DNA of 45,765 nt, from the NCBI RefSeq assembly GCF_902859645.1, contig NZ_CADIJR010000051.1, positions 1 to 45,765 on the forward strand. Reading direction: 5' to 3'. The stretch is from Achromobacter insuavis (GTDB lineage Bacteria; Pseudomonadota; Gammaproteobacteria; Burkholderiales; Burkholderiaceae_B). The notes beneath the pieces were generated by a model. The model saw only the letters and a program-made list of their open reading frames with translations, was not told the DNA's origin and ran no database searches. The position numbers were made by a program, and so were the translations under genes. Shown one piece after another: positions 16,320 to 27,676 of this stretch (positions are counted from its first letter, which is position 1; each line of letters starts with the position of its first letter).

Positions 16320-17378
16320 TCAGGCGCGGGCCAGGCCCTGCAGGAACGCGTCCAGCGCCGGGCCGATGGCCTGCACCATGTAGCCGCCTTCCTGCACCAC
16401 CACCGTGGGCAGGCCCAGGCTGGCCACGCGCGCGCCGATGTCGCGGTAGGCGTCGATGTCCAGTTTCAGCACGCTGATGGGATCGTCCTTGTAGGTGTCG
16501 AAGCCCAGCGCCAGCACCAGCGCTTGCGGCCCGTAGCCGGCCAGCGCCGCCAGCGCGCTGTCCAGCGCCCGCAGGAATGGGTCGTTGCCGGCGCCATGCG
16601 GCAGCGGCAGGTTGAGATTGCGGCCCTCGCCGGCGCCGTGGCCGCGCTCGTGCGCGTAGCCGGTGTAGAACGGGTAGTAGCCGGTGGGGTCGGCGTGCAG
16701 CGATACCGTCATCACGTCGGCGCGCTGGTAGAAGATGTTCTGGGTGCCGTCGCCGTGATGCGCGTCCACGTCCAGCACCGCCACCTTGGTCCAGGTCTGC
16801 AGCAGCCGGGCGGCGGCGGCCGCGCTGCTGTTCAGATAGCAGAAGCCGCCGGCGCGGTCGCGGTGGGCGTGGTGGCCCGAGGGCCGGCACAGCGCATAGG
16901 CCGCGCCGCCGGTGGCGGCCACGTGTTCGGCCGCGGCCACCGCGCTGTGGGTCGAGCGCAGCGCCGAGCGCCAGGTATGCGGGCCGATGGGGCAGGACAG
17001 GTCGCTCAGGTAGTAGCCGGTCTGCGCCACGATCGACGGCGACGGGCAGGGGCCGCGCCCGGCCGCTTCGACGCGGCCGCTGTAGTAGGGCGACAGGTTC
17101 GGCAGCACTTCGGGGCCGGGATCCACGCCCGGCGCCTTGAGCGCCTGCCAGCGGGCGAATGCGGTTTCCAGGTAGTCCAGGTAGTCCGCGCTGTGGATGG
17201 CCTCCAGCGGCTGGCGGCCGTAGTCGGGCGGCGCCTCGACCGCGATGCCGCGGGCGGCCAGCGCCCCTTGCAGGCTGTGGGCGCGAGAGGGCAGGTCGGT
17301 GGGGGCGCTGATGCGGCCCAGCCGCATGAACTGCTGGGGGGTGTGCAGCAGTTGTTCTTCCGAGAAAAACGCCTTCAT
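16320..17378 (-). CDS. Histone-deacetylase-fold acetylpolyamine amidohydrolase
   Basis: The 352-residue arginase/deacetylase-fold enzyme carries CRPSGHHAHRDRAGGFCYLN (tandem His169-170), the metal motif DVDAHHGDGT (Asp205, His207), and the late ALGFDTYKDDP and VQEGGYMVQ. The extended loop with PYYSGRVEAAGRG and the overall length are like AphA-type acetylpolyamine amidohydrolases rather than eukaryotic histone deacetylases. The expected reaction releases acetate from N-acetylputrescine, N-acetylcadaverine or acetylspermidine. It starts 16 bp after the cupin gene in the catabolic operon. Substrate is inference. Confidence 0.88.
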   Translation of the reverse strand: MKAFFSEEQLLHTPQQFMRLGRISAPTDLPSRAHSLQGALAARGIAVEAPPDYGRQPLEAIHSADYLDYLETAFARWQALKAPGVDPGPEVLPNLSPYYSGRVEAAGRGPCPSPSIVAQTGYYLSDLSCPIGPHTWRSALRSTHSAVAAAEHVAATGGAAYALCRPSGHHAHRDRAGGFCYLNSSAAAAARLLQTWTKVAVLDVDAHHGDGTQNIFYQRADVMTVSLHADPTGYYPFYTGYAHERGHGAGEGRNLNLPLPHGAGNDPFLRALDSALAALAGYGPQALVLALGFDTYKDDPISVLKLDIDAYRDIGARVASLGLPTVVVQEGGYMVQAIGPALDAFLQGLARA

Positions 17379-17394
17379 GGTGTTCCTTTGCGCG

Positions 17395-17715
17395 TCAGTG
17401 CGAGCAGCCGGCGGCCGGGGCCTGCCCCGGTTGCTTGATCTCGATCTCGACGAACACGAATTCGGTGTCGCCCGGGTTGATGACGTTGTGCTCCACGCCC
17501 ACCGGCCGGTAGTAGGACACGCCGGTGGTGAGCTGGCTGGTGACCTGGCCGTTGGGCGTGTCCAGCAGCAGCGGGCCGGTGGTCTGCGGCACCACCACGT
17601 AGTTCATGCCGTGGCGGTGCCAGCCGGTTTCCCCGCCGGGCGGAAAGCGCCATTCGGTGACGGTGACCTGGTCGTTGTCGATCTGGACGGTGGGCACGGC
17701 GGGGGGGCGTTGCAT
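17395..17715 (-). CDS. Small cupin-domain protein
   Basis: The 106-residue single-domain cupin has metal-binding motif 1, PGGETGWHRHGMNYVVVP, and motif 2, YYRPVGVEHNVINPG, then a strand with VFVEIEIK. Such proteins serve as small dioxygenases, isomerases or binding proteins. Cupins of this kind often accompany amine and amino-acid catabolic operons, but no reaction can be assigned. It lies between the ABC ATPase (27 bp) and the deacetylase-like gene. Confidence 0.85.
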   Translation of the reverse strand: MQRPPAVPTVQIDNDQVTVTEWRFPPGGETGWHRHGMNYVVVPQTTGPLLLDTPNGQVTSQLTTGVSYYRPVGVEHNVINPGDTEFVFVEIEIKQPGQAPAAGCSH

Positions 17716-17742
17716 GCAAGTCTCCTGGTTGTGATGGCCGCT

Positions 17743-19377
<1,635 letters not shown>

Positions 19378-19386
19378 GCCGGTCTC

Positions 19387-20226
19387 CTATTCGCCGCGCT
19401 TGCGCAGTTGCGGGTTGAGGGCGTCGTTCAGGCCTTCGCCGATCAGATTGATGGCCAGCACGGTCAGCAGGATCGCCACGCCCGGCCACACGCTCATCCA
19501 CCAGGCTTCGCGGATCATGGTGCGCGCGGCGCCGATCATGAAGCCCCAGCTCATCTCGTTGCGGTCGCCCAGCCCCAGAAAGGACAGCGACGATTCGGTC
19601 AGGATGGCGGTGGCCACCATGAACGAGGCCGAGACGATGATGGGCGACATGGCGTTCGGCAGGATCTGCGTGCCGACGATGCGCGCCGGCGTCTGGCCGA
19701 TGACGATGGCCGCCTGCACGAACTCGCGCTGCTTGAGCGTCATGAATTCAGAGCGCACCAGGCGCGCCGCGGGCGGCCAGGACACCACTGCGATCGCGCC
19801 CATGATGGAATACATCGAGGGGCTCAGGATGGCCACCAGCACCACCGCCATCGCCAGTTGCGGAATGGTCTGGAAGAACTCGGTGAAGCGCATCAGCAGG
19901 TCATCGACGCGGCCGCCGCAGTAGCCGGCGACGGCGCCGACGACGATGCCGAACACCAGCGCCACCGCGGTCGACAGCAGGCCCACCATCAGCGAGACGC
20001 GCGCGCCCCACACCAGGCCGGCGGTGATGTCGCGGCCCAGCATGTCGGTGCCGAAGGGGTAGGCGGCGTCGGTGAAGGGCGGGATCAGCGGATCGGCCAC
20101 CATCATCCAGGGCGAATCCTGGTACAGCAGCGGCGCGGCCAGCGCCACGATGACCACGGCCAGCACGATGGCCAGTCCGGCCACCGCGCCGTAGTTGCGC
20201 ATATAGCGTCGGGCGAATTGCTTCAT
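19387..20226 (-). CDS. ABC importer permease (DppC type)
   Basis: The 279-residue protein has the usual N-terminal span, the PFGTDMLGRDI motif of DppC/OppC subunits, and the cytoplasmic EAA loop KQREFVQAAIVIGQTPARIV before the last spans. Its start codon overlaps the stop of the DppB-type gene by 4 bp (ATGA), showing translational coupling. Confidence 0.96.
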   Translation of the reverse strand: MKQFARRYMRNYGAVAGLAIVLAVVIVALAAPLLYQDSPWMMVADPLIPPFTDAAYPFGTDMLGRDITAGLVWGARVSLMVGLLSTAVALVFGIVVGAVAGYCGGRVDDLLMRFTEFFQTIPQLAMAVVLVAILSPSMYSIMGAIAVVSWPPAARLVRSEFMTLKQREFVQAAIVIGQTPARIVGTQILPNAMSPIIVSASFMVATAILTESSLSFLGLGDRNEMSWGFMIGAARTMIREAWWMSVWPGVAILLTVLAINLIGEGLNDALNPQLRKRGE

Positions 20227-21230
20227 GCCGCGGCTCCTTGCTGCGCGCCCGCGCCGATGCGCGGATCGATCAGGCGGTACAGCACGTCGGTCAACAGATT
20301 GAACACCACCACCATGATCGAGGTCACCAGGAAAATGCCCAGCAGCAGCTGGTAGTCGCGCTGCAGCAGCGCATCGAACATCAGCCGGCCGATGCCCGGC
20401 CAGGCGAACACGGTTTCGGTCAGCACCGCGCCGCCGGCCATCTGGCCCAGCTGGATGCCGGCGAAGGTGATCACCGGCAGCAGCGCGTTGCGCAGCACGT
20501 GGGCGCGGATCACGCGGCTGGGGCTGACGCCCTTGGCGCGCGCGGTCTTGACGAAGTCCATGCCGATCACTTCCAGCATCGAGGCGCGCGTCAGGCGCAC
20601 GTACACCGCCATGAAGAAGCAGCCCAGCGTCACCGTCGGCAGGATCAGGTGCTGCGCGATGTCGGCGGCGCGCGCCCAGCCCGTCAGGCCGGCGCCCACG
20701 GTTTCCATGCCGAACGCCGGCAGCCAGCCCAGCACCACCGAGAACAGCAGGATGCCCATCAACGACAGCCAGAACAGCGGCGTGGCGTACAGCAACAGGG
20801 CGCCGGTCATGACCGAGCTGTCGATCCAGCGGCGCTTGTTGCGGTAGCGCGCCTTGGCCGCGACCACGCCCAGCAGCACGCCCAGCACGATCGAGAAGAC
20901 GAAGGCGCAGGACATCAGCAGGAAGGTGGCGGGCAGGCGTTCGACGATCAGGTCCAGCACCGGCACGTGGTTGCGGTAGGAAAAGCCCAGGTCCAGCTGG
21001 ACCACGCCCTTCAGGTACAGGAACAGCTGCGTCAGCACCGGCTTGTCCAGCCCGAACGCGACGCGCAGTTGCTCGACGTAGGCGGCATCGCCCGCGCCGG
21101 CCTGCCCCGCCAGCACGGCGGCGGGGTCGCCGGGCGCCAGGCGGATCAGGAAGAAATTGATGATGACCACGCCCAGCACGACCACCAGGGCCTTGCCGAT
21201 GCGCGAAACCAGGAAAGACAGGAATTTCAT
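20223..21230 (-). CDS. ABC importer permease (DppB type)
   Basis: The 335-residue protein is a DppB/OppB-type permease: N-terminal INFFLIRLAPGDPAAVLAGQ, LDLGFSYRNHVPV, and EAA loop DFVKTARAKGVSPSRVIRAH. An extra hydrophilic stretch, AKARYRNKRRWID, lies in the middle. It follows the binding-protein gene after a 90-bp gap with a GC hairpin. Confidence 0.96.
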   Translation of the reverse strand: MKFLSFLVSRIGKALVVVLGVVIINFFLIRLAPGDPAAVLAGQAGAGDAAYVEQLRVAFGLDKPVLTQLFLYLKGVVQLDLGFSYRNHVPVLDLIVERLPATFLLMSCAFVFSIVLGVLLGVVAAKARYRNKRRWIDSSVMTGALLLYATPLFWLSLMGILLFSVVLGWLPAFGMETVGAGLTGWARAADIAQHLILPTVTLGCFFMAVYVRLTRASMLEVIGMDFVKTARAKGVSPSRVIRAHVLRNALLPVITFAGIQLGQMAGGAVLTETVFAWPGIGRLMFDALLQRDYQLLLGIFLVTSIMVVVFNLLTDVLYRLIDPRIGAGAQQGAAA

Positions 21231-21279
21231 GCTCTGGGTCCTCCGTGGACGGGCGCGGACGTCCGTCGCGCGGCCGGGC

Positions 21280-21311
21280 GCCGCGGGCGGGCCGGATGGC
21301 GCGCCCGCGGC
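21280..21311 (-). promoter_or_regulatory. GC-rich hairpin after the ABC binding-protein gene
   Basis: GCCGCGGGC (21280-21288) and GCCCGCGGC (21303-21311) form a perfect 9-bp stem that begins 9 bp after the stop of the binding-protein gene on the minus strand. No T-run follows. It probably protects or trims the mRNA to favour the binding protein. Confidence 0.55.
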
Positions 21312-21320
21312 TTGCGGCGT

Positions 21321-22895
21321 TTACTTCTCGATGTAGACGTCGTCGAACGACTCGTTCAGGCCGATGGCCGTCTTGACGAGGTTCTTGACGTTGGCGCGAT
21401 ACAGCGTGGGGAACTCCATGTCCACCAGGAAGCCGTTGGCGACTTCATTGACCAGCGTGGTCTGCAGCTGCGTGTAGAGCGCCTGGCGCTTGGCCGGGTC
21501 GACCTCGGACGCGGCGGCTTCCCACTGCTTGTCGGTCTCGGGGTTGCTGTAGCCCTGCACGTTGGCGAACGGCGACCCCTTGACGATGTTCGACGAGATG
21601 TACAGGCGCTGCACGCCCAGCGCCGGATCGCCGTACTGGTAGGTGAAGTTGGTGGTCAGGTCGAAGTCCCAGTTGCCGGTGCGGCTGGCCCAGCCGCCGG
21701 CGTCGGTCGATTCCAGGTTGACCTTGAAGCCCAGCTGTTCGAGCGCCTGCTTGGTGTATTCGCCCAGGCGGTCCCAGGTCGAGCCGTAGGGGAAGCTCAA
21801 CTGGCGGATGGTGTAGTCGCCGGGCTTGATGCCCGATTCCTTGATCAGCTCGCGCGCCTTCTTCATGTCGAATGGCATCGGCGGCATGTTCTTGTCATAG
21901 AACATCTCGGTCGTGACGAAGGGGCTGGTCGAGACCTTGCCCAGGCCGAAGAAGATGTTGTTGACCACCATGTTGCGGTTGATCGCGGCCATCACCGCCT
22001 GGCGCACCTTCAGGTTGTCGAAGGGCGGCTTGCGCATGTTGAAGATCAGGTAGGCCTGGGGCGAGAACATCTCCCAGCCGGCGGTGGTGTATTCCACCTT
22101 GGGCAGGGCGCGCAGGCGCTTGATGTCGACGTTGTCGACGTCGCCGCCGCGCAGCACGTCGACGCTGCCGCGCTCGAACGCCACCGCGCGCGAGGCCGCG
22201 TCCGGAATCACGTTGAACACCAGCTCGTCCAGGTAGGGCTTGCCCGGTTTCCAGTAGTCGGGGTTGCGCACCAGCTTGATGTACTCGCCGCGCTTCCATT
22301 CCTTGAACATGAACGGGCCGGTGCCGATCGGCTTCTGGTTGGCCGGGTTGGCCATGTAGTCGGTGCCGGCATAGATGTGCTTGGGCATGATCGGCGCGAA
22401 GCCCGGCTCGAACATCAGCATGAAGGCCGGGAACGGCGACTTCAGCTTGATGACCACGGTCTTCGGATCCGGCGCCTGCACCGAGTCGACGAACTTGTTC
22501 AGGATCACGCGGGCCCGCGCATGGGTCTTGGGCAGCATGTCCGCCAGCGTGAAGACCACGTCGTCGGCGGTGAACGGCTTGCCGTCGTGCCACTTGACGT
22601 TGTCCTGCAGGTGGAAGGTGTAGGTCAGGCCGTCGGCCGCCGCTTCCCACGACTTGGCCAGGCCGGGCTGCGGCTTGAGGTCGGTGGTGTAGGTCAGCAG
22701 GCTTTCATAGATCTTGCCGGCGACGAATTGCGTCGGCCCCTGCTGGTTGATGGCCGTGACGATCACGGGCGGCTCGGGCTGGACGATCATGTTGAGCGTG
22801 CCGCCCTTGGTCTGGGCCAGGGCCTGCGTGGCGGGCAAGGCGGCCGCCAGGACCAGGGCGCCGATGCTGAGGGAGAACCAAGTCTTCGATTTCAC
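21321..22895 (-). CDS. ABC importer substrate-binding protein (peptide/opine family 5)
   Basis: The 524-residue protein has a Sec signal peptide (MKSKTWFSLSIGALVLAAAL... AQA-type end) and the SBP_bac_5 pattern: GGTLNMIVQPEPP, LTYTFHLQDNVKWHDGKPFT, GTGPFMFKEWKRGEYI, and NMRKPPFDNLKVRQAV. Family members bind peptides, opines, glutathione or other amides. With N-carbamoyl hydrolase, amide deacetylase and aldehyde dehydrogenase in the same gene run, an N-acylated amine or amino acid is a reasonable ligand. Confidence 0.94.
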   Translation of the reverse strand: MKSKTWFSLSIGALVLAAALPATQALAQTKGGTLNMIVQPEPPVIVTAINQQGPTQFVAGKIYESLLTYTTDLKPQPGLAKSWEAAADGLTYTFHLQDNVKWHDGKPFTADDVVFTLADMLPKTHARARVILNKFVDSVQAPDPKTVVIKLKSPFPAFMLMFEPGFAPIMPKHIYAGTDYMANPANQKPIGTGPFMFKEWKRGEYIKLVRNPDYWKPGKPYLDELVFNVIPDAASRAVAFERGSVDVLRGGDVDNVDIKRLRALPKVEYTTAGWEMFSPQAYLIFNMRKPPFDNLKVRQAVMAAINRNMVVNNIFFGLGKVSTSPFVTTEMFYDKNMPPMPFDMKKARELIKESGIKPGDYTIRQLSFPYGSTWDRLGEYTKQALEQLGFKVNLESTDAGGWASRTGNWDFDLTTNFTYQYGDPALGVQRLYISSNIVKGSPFANVQGYSNPETDKQWEAAASEVDPAKRQALYTQLQTTLVNEVANGFLVDMEFPTLYRANVKNLVKTAIGLNESFDDVYIEK

Positions 22896-23089
22896 TGCGA
22901 GCCTCCGGGCTGGAAGAGGGTTGTCAGGTGGCCGCGCGTCACGCGGCGTGTGCCGGCTATGACAAGCAAACCTCGTGCCACCTGTTTCTCGGGGAACTGC
23001 GGGGTGGAGCTGCTACAACAATGCTTCGTATGGGTGCAGGCCGCGCGCCGCGCACCAATGCGGCGATAGGTGAGGTGCACGGCGCGGCC

Positions 23090-24589
23090 CTACAGGGTGA
23101 TGTCGATCCAGGTGGTTTTCAGGTCGCTGTACTTGTCCAGCGCGTGCAGCGACTTGTCGCGGCCGAAGCCCGATTGCTTGACGCCGCCGAACGGCACGGT
23201 GATGTCGCCGTCGGCATAGCAATTGACCCAGACCAGGCCGGCGCGCAGGCGGCGCGACAGGCGGTGCGCGCGGCCCAGGTTGGCGGTCCACAGGCCGGCG
23301 CCCAGGCCGTACGAGGAATCGTTGGCCAATGCGATGGCTTCGTCTTCCGTATGGAAGCGCTGCGCCGCCAGCACCGGGCCGAAGATCTCTTCGCGGATCA
23401 GCGCGCTGGACGCATCGGCGCAATCGAAGATGGTGGGCTCGATGTAGAAGCCGCCGCTGTCGGTGCGCACCTGCCGTCCGCCGATGCGCAGCGTCGCGCC
23501 CTCGGCCTGGCCGGCCGCGATGCGCGCCATGACCGAGCGCGTCTGGCGCTCGTCGACCATGGCGCCCAGCGCCGTGGCCGGATCCAGCGGATTGCCCGGC
23601 CGCATCTCGGCGGCATGGCGGGCCACTTTTTCCAGAAAGGTGTCGTAGATGGCGTCGTGCACGTACAGGCGCGAGCCGGCGATGCAGACCTCGCCCTGGT
23701 TCGAGAAGATCGCCAGCGCGGCGATCAGCGCGGCGCGGTCCAGGTCGGGGCAGTCCTCGAACACGATGTGCGGCGACTTGCCGCCGCATTCCAGCCACAC
23801 GCGCTTGAGGTTCGATTCGCCCGAATAGCTCATGAAGCGCTTGCCGGTGGCGGTGGAGCCGGTGAAGGCGACGCAGTCCACGTCCGGATGCAGGCCCAGC
23901 GCGCTGCCCGCGATGGGGCCGGTGCCGGGCACCACGTTGAAGACGCCCGCCGGGATGCCGGCCTGCTCGGCCAGCGCCGCCAGCCGCAATGCGCTCAACG
24001 ACGACTGTTCGGCCGGCTTGAGGATCACGCTGTTGCCGGCGGCCAGCGCCGGCGCGACTTTCCACGCCGCCATCAGCAGCGGGTAGTTCCACGGCACCAC
24101 GGCGGCCACCACGCCGAGCGGCTCGCGCGTGACCGTGGCCAGGGCATTGCCTCCCGTCGGCGCGATCTCGTCGTAGCGCTTGTCGATGGCCTCGCCGTAC
24201 CAGGCATAGCAGTGCGCGGTCTCGGGCAGGTCGAAGGCCAGCGCGTCGCGGATCGGCTTGCCCATGTCCAGGGTCTCGATCAGCGCCAGCTCCTCGCTGT
24301 GCTCGGTGATGAGCTGCGCCAGCCGCACCAGGCGCGCCTTGCGTTCGCGCGGCGCCAGGCCGGACCAGACGCCGGCCTCGAAGGCGCGGCGGGCGGCCGC
24401 CACGGCGCGATCGACGTCGGCCTGGCCGCAGGCGGCCACATCGGCCAGCTTGCGGCCGTCGATCGGGCTGGTGGCCGCGAAGGTGGCGCCGTCGGCGGCG
24501 TCGGCGTAGGCGCCGTCGATATAGGCCTGGCCGCGCAACGTCAGCATTTCGGCGCGGGCTTGCCAGTAGTCGAGAGTATGCAGGGTCAT
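23090..24589 (-). CDS. Aldehyde dehydrogenase, PuuC-like
   Basis: The 499-residue NAD(P)-dependent dehydrogenase follows E. coli PuuC through its length: N-terminal LDYWQARAEMLTL, VVPWNYPLLMAAWKVAPALA, FTGSTATGKRFM, LECGGKSPHIVFEDCPD, catalytic Cys in NQGEVCIAGSRL and C-terminal PFGGVKQSGFGRDKSLHALD. PuuC oxidises aminobutyraldehyde-type aldehydes in putrescine breakdown. Here it sits 15 bp after the M20 hydrolase and in one run with an acetylpolyamine amidohydrolase, which strengthens the amine theme. A 194-bp gap with no recognisable gene separates it from the ABC genes. Confidence 0.93.
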   Translation of the reverse strand: MTLHTLDYWQARAEMLTLRGQAYIDGAYADAADGATFAATSPIDGRKLADVAACGQADVDRAVAAARRAFEAGVWSGLAPRERKARLVRLAQLITEHSEELALIETLDMGKPIRDALAFDLPETAHCYAWYGEAIDKRYDEIAPTGGNALATVTREPLGVVAAVVPWNYPLLMAAWKVAPALAAGNSVILKPAEQSSLSALRLAALAEQAGIPAGVFNVVPGTGPIAGSALGLHPDVDCVAFTGSTATGKRFMSYSGESNLKRVWLECGGKSPHIVFEDCPDLDRAALIAALAIFSNQGEVCIAGSRLYVHDAIYDTFLEKVARHAAEMRPGNPLDPATALGAMVDERQTRSVMARIAAGQAEGATLRIGGRQVRTDSGGFYIEPTIFDCADASSALIREEIFGPVLAAQRFHTEDEAIALANDSSYGLGAGLWTANLGRAHRLSRRLRAGLVWVNCYADGDITVPFGGVKQSGFGRDKSLHALDKYSDLKTTWIDITL

Positions 24590-24604
24590 GACGATGTCCT
24601 CGGT

Positions 24605-25846
24605 TCAGCGCGCGGCGTTGGCGCGGGCCACCATGGCGTCCAGCAGCACGTTGCAGCCGGCTTCCAGGTGCGCGGGCTGCGCGTCCTCGATTTCGTTGTG
24701 GCTGATGCCGTCCTTGCACGGCACGAAGATCATGGCGGTGGGCGCCACCGCGGCCATGTAGACGGCGTCGTGGCCGGCGCCGGTGACGATGTCCATCGCC
24801 GGCAGGCCGCGGCGCGCGGCGCCCTGGCGCACCTTTTCGATCAGGTCCGGATCGAACGGGGTGGGGCGGAAGTACTGCACGTCCTTCACTTCCACCTGCA
24901 CGCCGTGCTTCTCGGCGATCTCGCGGCAGGCGTCGCGCCACAGCTGGTCCATGCGCGTGAGCGTGGCCTCGTCCTCATGGCGCAGGTCGGTGGTGAAGCG
25001 CACCTGGCCCGGGATCACGTTGCGCGAGCCGGGATGCGCGTGGATCTCGCCCACGGTGCCGCGCCCGTGCGGCTGGTGGGCGTTGGCGATGTTGACCACC
25101 GCCTGCAGCAGGTAGCTGGCGGCGAACAGCGCGTCGCGGCGGATGCCCATGGGCGTGGGGCCGGCGTGCATTTCCATGCCGGTCACGGTGACGTCGTACC
25201 AGCGCAGGCCGAGCGAGCCGGTCACCGCGCCGATCACTTTCTCTTCGTGTTCCAGGATCGGGCCCTGTTCGATGTGGGCCTCGAAATAGGCATCCACCGG
25301 GCGGCCGCCGACGGGCTCGGCGCCGGCGTAGCCGATGGCCTGCAGCTCGTCGCGCACCGCCAGGCCCTTGGCGTCGCGCGCGCTCAGCGCCGTCTCCAGC
25401 GAGAACTTGCCGGCGAACACGCCCGAGCCCATCATCACCGGCACGAAGCGCGAGCCTTCCTCGTTGGTCCAGATGGCCAGTTCCAGTGGCGCCTCGGTCT
25501 GCACGCCGGCGTCGTTCAGGGTGCGCATCACTTCGAGGCCGGCCAGCACGCCGAAGCAGCCGTCGAACTTGCCGCCAGTGGGCTGCGTGTCGATGTGGCT
25601 GCCGGTCATCACCGGCGCCAGCGCGTCGTTGCGGCCGGCGCGGCGGGCGAAGATATTGCCCACCTGGTCCACGCGGATCGTCAGGCCGGCGTCGCGCATC
25701 CAGCCGGTGACGAGGTCGCGGCCCTGGCCGTCGAGCGCGGTCAGGGCCAGGCGGCAGTTGCCGCCCTTGGGCGTGGCGCCGATCTCGGCCAGATCCATCA
25801 GGGATTGCCAGAGCCGGTTGCCGTTGACGGACAGGGATGAAGTCAT
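24605..25846 (-). CDS. M20-family Zn amidohydrolase (N-carbamoyl-amino-acid / ureidopropionase / allantoate type)
   Basis: The 413-residue enzyme has the family order: MTGSHIDTQPTGGKFDGCFG (metal His/Asp), WTNEEGSRFVPVMMGS (catalytic Glu), FEAHIEQGPILEHE, the dimer-interface MEMHAGPTPMGIRRDA, and TGAGHDAVYMA with FVPCKDGISHNEIE near the end. Members split ureido groups from N-carbamoyl amino acids or allantoate. It lies between the ThDP enzyme (18 bp) and PuuC-like dehydrogenase (15 bp). The exact ureide is not readable. Confidence 0.92.
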   Translation of the reverse strand: MTSSLSVNGNRLWQSLMDLAEIGATPKGGNCRLALTALDGQGRDLVTGWMRDAGLTIRVDQVGNIFARRAGRNDALAPVMTGSHIDTQPTGGKFDGCFGVLAGLEVMRTLNDAGVQTEAPLELAIWTNEEGSRFVPVMMGSGVFAGKFSLETALSARDAKGLAVRDELQAIGYAGAEPVGGRPVDAYFEAHIEQGPILEHEEKVIGAVTGSLGLRWYDVTVTGMEMHAGPTPMGIRRDALFAASYLLQAVVNIANAHQPHGRGTVGEIHAHPGSRNVIPGQVRFTTDLRHEDEATLTRMDQLWRDACREIAEKHGVQVEVKDVQYFRPTPFDPDLIEKVRQGAARRGLPAMDIVTGAGHDAVYMAAVAPTAMIFVPCKDGISHNEIEDAQPAHLEAGCNVLLDAMVARANAAR

Positions 25847-25864
25847 GGTGGTCCTCGTTCGGTG

Positions 25865-27580
25865 TCAGTGGGTGGAGGCGGCGGCCTGGCGCGCCAGCGC
25901 CGCGTCGCGAATGGCGGTAAGGGTCTGGCCGGGGGCGATGCCGTCGGCGTCGTAGCGGATTTCCAGCAGCGCGGGGCGTTGTTCGCGCTCGGCGTAGGCC
26001 AGCGCGCGGTCGAACGCCGCGGCGAAATCCTCGGTGCGTTCGACGGCTTCGCCGTAGCCGCCGTAGCCGCGCACGATCTGGGTGAAATCGGGATTCTCGA
26101 AGTCCAGCGCGATCGGGCGGCCGGGGAACTCGCGTTCCTGGTGCGCGCGGATCGTGCCCCACATGCCATTGTTGAACACCAGCACCACGATGCCCAGCCG
26201 ATACTGCTGGGCCACGCCCAGTTCCTGCAGATTCATCTGGAAGCAGCCGTCGCCGGCGTAGCAGACCACGGTCTTGCCGGGATGTTCGAGCTTGGCCGAC
26301 ACGGCCGCCGGCAGGCCGTAGCCCATCGACCCGACCGTCGGCGCCAGGCTGGTGCCCAGGCCGGTGAACTGGCGGTAGCGGTGCGGATACAGCGCGTAGT
26401 TGCCCGCGCCCACCGTGATGCAGGCGTCCGGCGCCAGGCGCTGGTTGACCAGCGCGGCCACGGCGTCCAGGCCCAGCGGGCCGGGCGAGGGCAGCGGCTT
26501 GAGCGAATCCAGGTATTCGGCGTGGGCCGCGCGCACCGCGGCGCCGCGCGGCGTGGCGTGGGCCGGTTGCAGCAGGGCAACCGCCTGCGCGAAGCCTGCG
26601 ACGCTGGCGGCGATCGCCTGGGTCGGGGCATAGACGCGGCCCGGTTCCTGCGGATCGGGATGGACATGGATCAGCGCCTGTCGCGGCAAGGGGCTTTCGA
26701 TAAGTTGGTAGCCCTCGGTGGTGGCTTCGCCCAGGCGCGTGCCCACCGCCAGGATCAGGTCGGCTGCCTGGATGCGGGCGCGCAGCGCCTCGGTCATGCC
26801 CCAGCCCATCTGGCCGGCGGCGTTGGGGTGGCGCTGGTCGAAGCATTCGAGTCGGCGCCAGGCGGTGGCCACCGGCAGTTCGAAGCGTTCGGCGAAGGCG
26901 GCGATCTGCTGGATCGCGTCGGCATTCCAGCCGCTGCCGCCCAACACCATCACGGGCCGTTCGGCCTGGTCGAGCAACTGGCGCAGGCGGTCCAGGTCGG
27001 GCTGGCCCGGGCTGGCGGCCACGCGCTGGTAGCGCGGCATGTCGGCCACCGTCGCCGTGCCCCACAGCGTGTCTTCCGGCAGCGCCAGCACCACCGGGCC
27101 GGGGCGACCGCTGGTGGCGGTGGCGTAGGCGCGCGCCACGAATTCCGGGATGCGGTCGGTGCGGTCGATCTGCGCCACCCACTTGGCCATCTGGCCGAAC
27201 ATGCGGCGGTAGTCGATCTCCTGGAAGGCTTCGCGTTCGTAGAAGTCGTTGCCGACCTGGCCGACGAACAGGATCATCGGCGTCGAATCCTGGAACGCGG
27301 TGTGCACGCCGATGCTGGCGTTGGTGGCGCCCGGGCCGCGGGTGACGAAGCAGACGCCGGGCTCGCCCGTCAGCTTGCCATGGGCCTCGGCCATGTAGGC
27401 GGCGCCGCTTTCCTGGCGGCACACCACCGGCTCGATGGCGCCGCGATGCTCGTTCAGCGCGTCGATGCAGGGCAGATAGCTCTCGCCCGGAATCATGAAG
27501 ATGCGGCGCGTGCCGTGGATGCGCAGCTGCTGCATCAGGATCTGGCCGCCGTTGCGCGGCAGGGGGGATACAACCGTCAT
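25865..27580 (-). CDS. ThDP-dependent enzyme, acetolactate-synthase-like
   Basis: The 571-residue three-domain protein has the activating Glu in CRQESGAAYMAEAHGKLTG, a central domain with GGSGWNADAI, and the diphosphate motif GDGCFQMNLQELGVAQQYRL ending in VFNNGMWG. This is the POX/AHAS superfamily; no regulatory small subunit is nearby, so a catabolic 2-oxoacid decarboxylase, lyase or ligase is likelier than branched-chain synthesis. It is the first enzyme gene of the run, 96 bp after the FadR-type regulator. Confidence 0.88.
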   Translation of the reverse strand: MTVVSPLPRNGGQILMQQLRIHGTRRIFMIPGESYLPCIDALNEHRGAIEPVVCRQESGAAYMAEAHGKLTGEPGVCFVTRGPGATNASIGVHTAFQDSTPMILFVGQVGNDFYEREAFQEIDYRRMFGQMAKWVAQIDRTDRIPEFVARAYATATSGRPGPVVLALPEDTLWGTATVADMPRYQRVAASPGQPDLDRLRQLLDQAERPVMVLGGSGWNADAIQQIAAFAERFELPVATAWRRLECFDQRHPNAAGQMGWGMTEALRARIQAADLILAVGTRLGEATTEGYQLIESPLPRQALIHVHPDPQEPGRVYAPTQAIAASVAGFAQAVALLQPAHATPRGAAVRAAHAEYLDSLKPLPSPGPLGLDAVAALVNQRLAPDACITVGAGNYALYPHRYRQFTGLGTSLAPTVGSMGYGLPAAVSAKLEHPGKTVVCYAGDGCFQMNLQELGVAQQYRLGIVVLVFNNGMWGTIRAHQEREFPGRPIALDFENPDFTQIVRGYGGYGEAVERTEDFAAAFDRALAYAEREQRPALLEIRYDADGIAPGQTLTAIRDAALARQAAASTH

Positions 27581-27676
27581 GCAAACACTCCCGGGATGGG
27601 CTGTCCGCGCCGGGCGCGGGCTTGGGGTTCATGGCAAGGGGGCGGTCGGCGCCGCCGGCGGGTTGGCGAGCGGGGC

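Noticed and set aside
25865-27580. Calling the ThDP enzyme acetolactate synthase (ilvB)
   Set aside because: No small regulatory subunit or branched-chain genes adjoin it, and it sits in a catabolic operon; only the superfamily can be supported.
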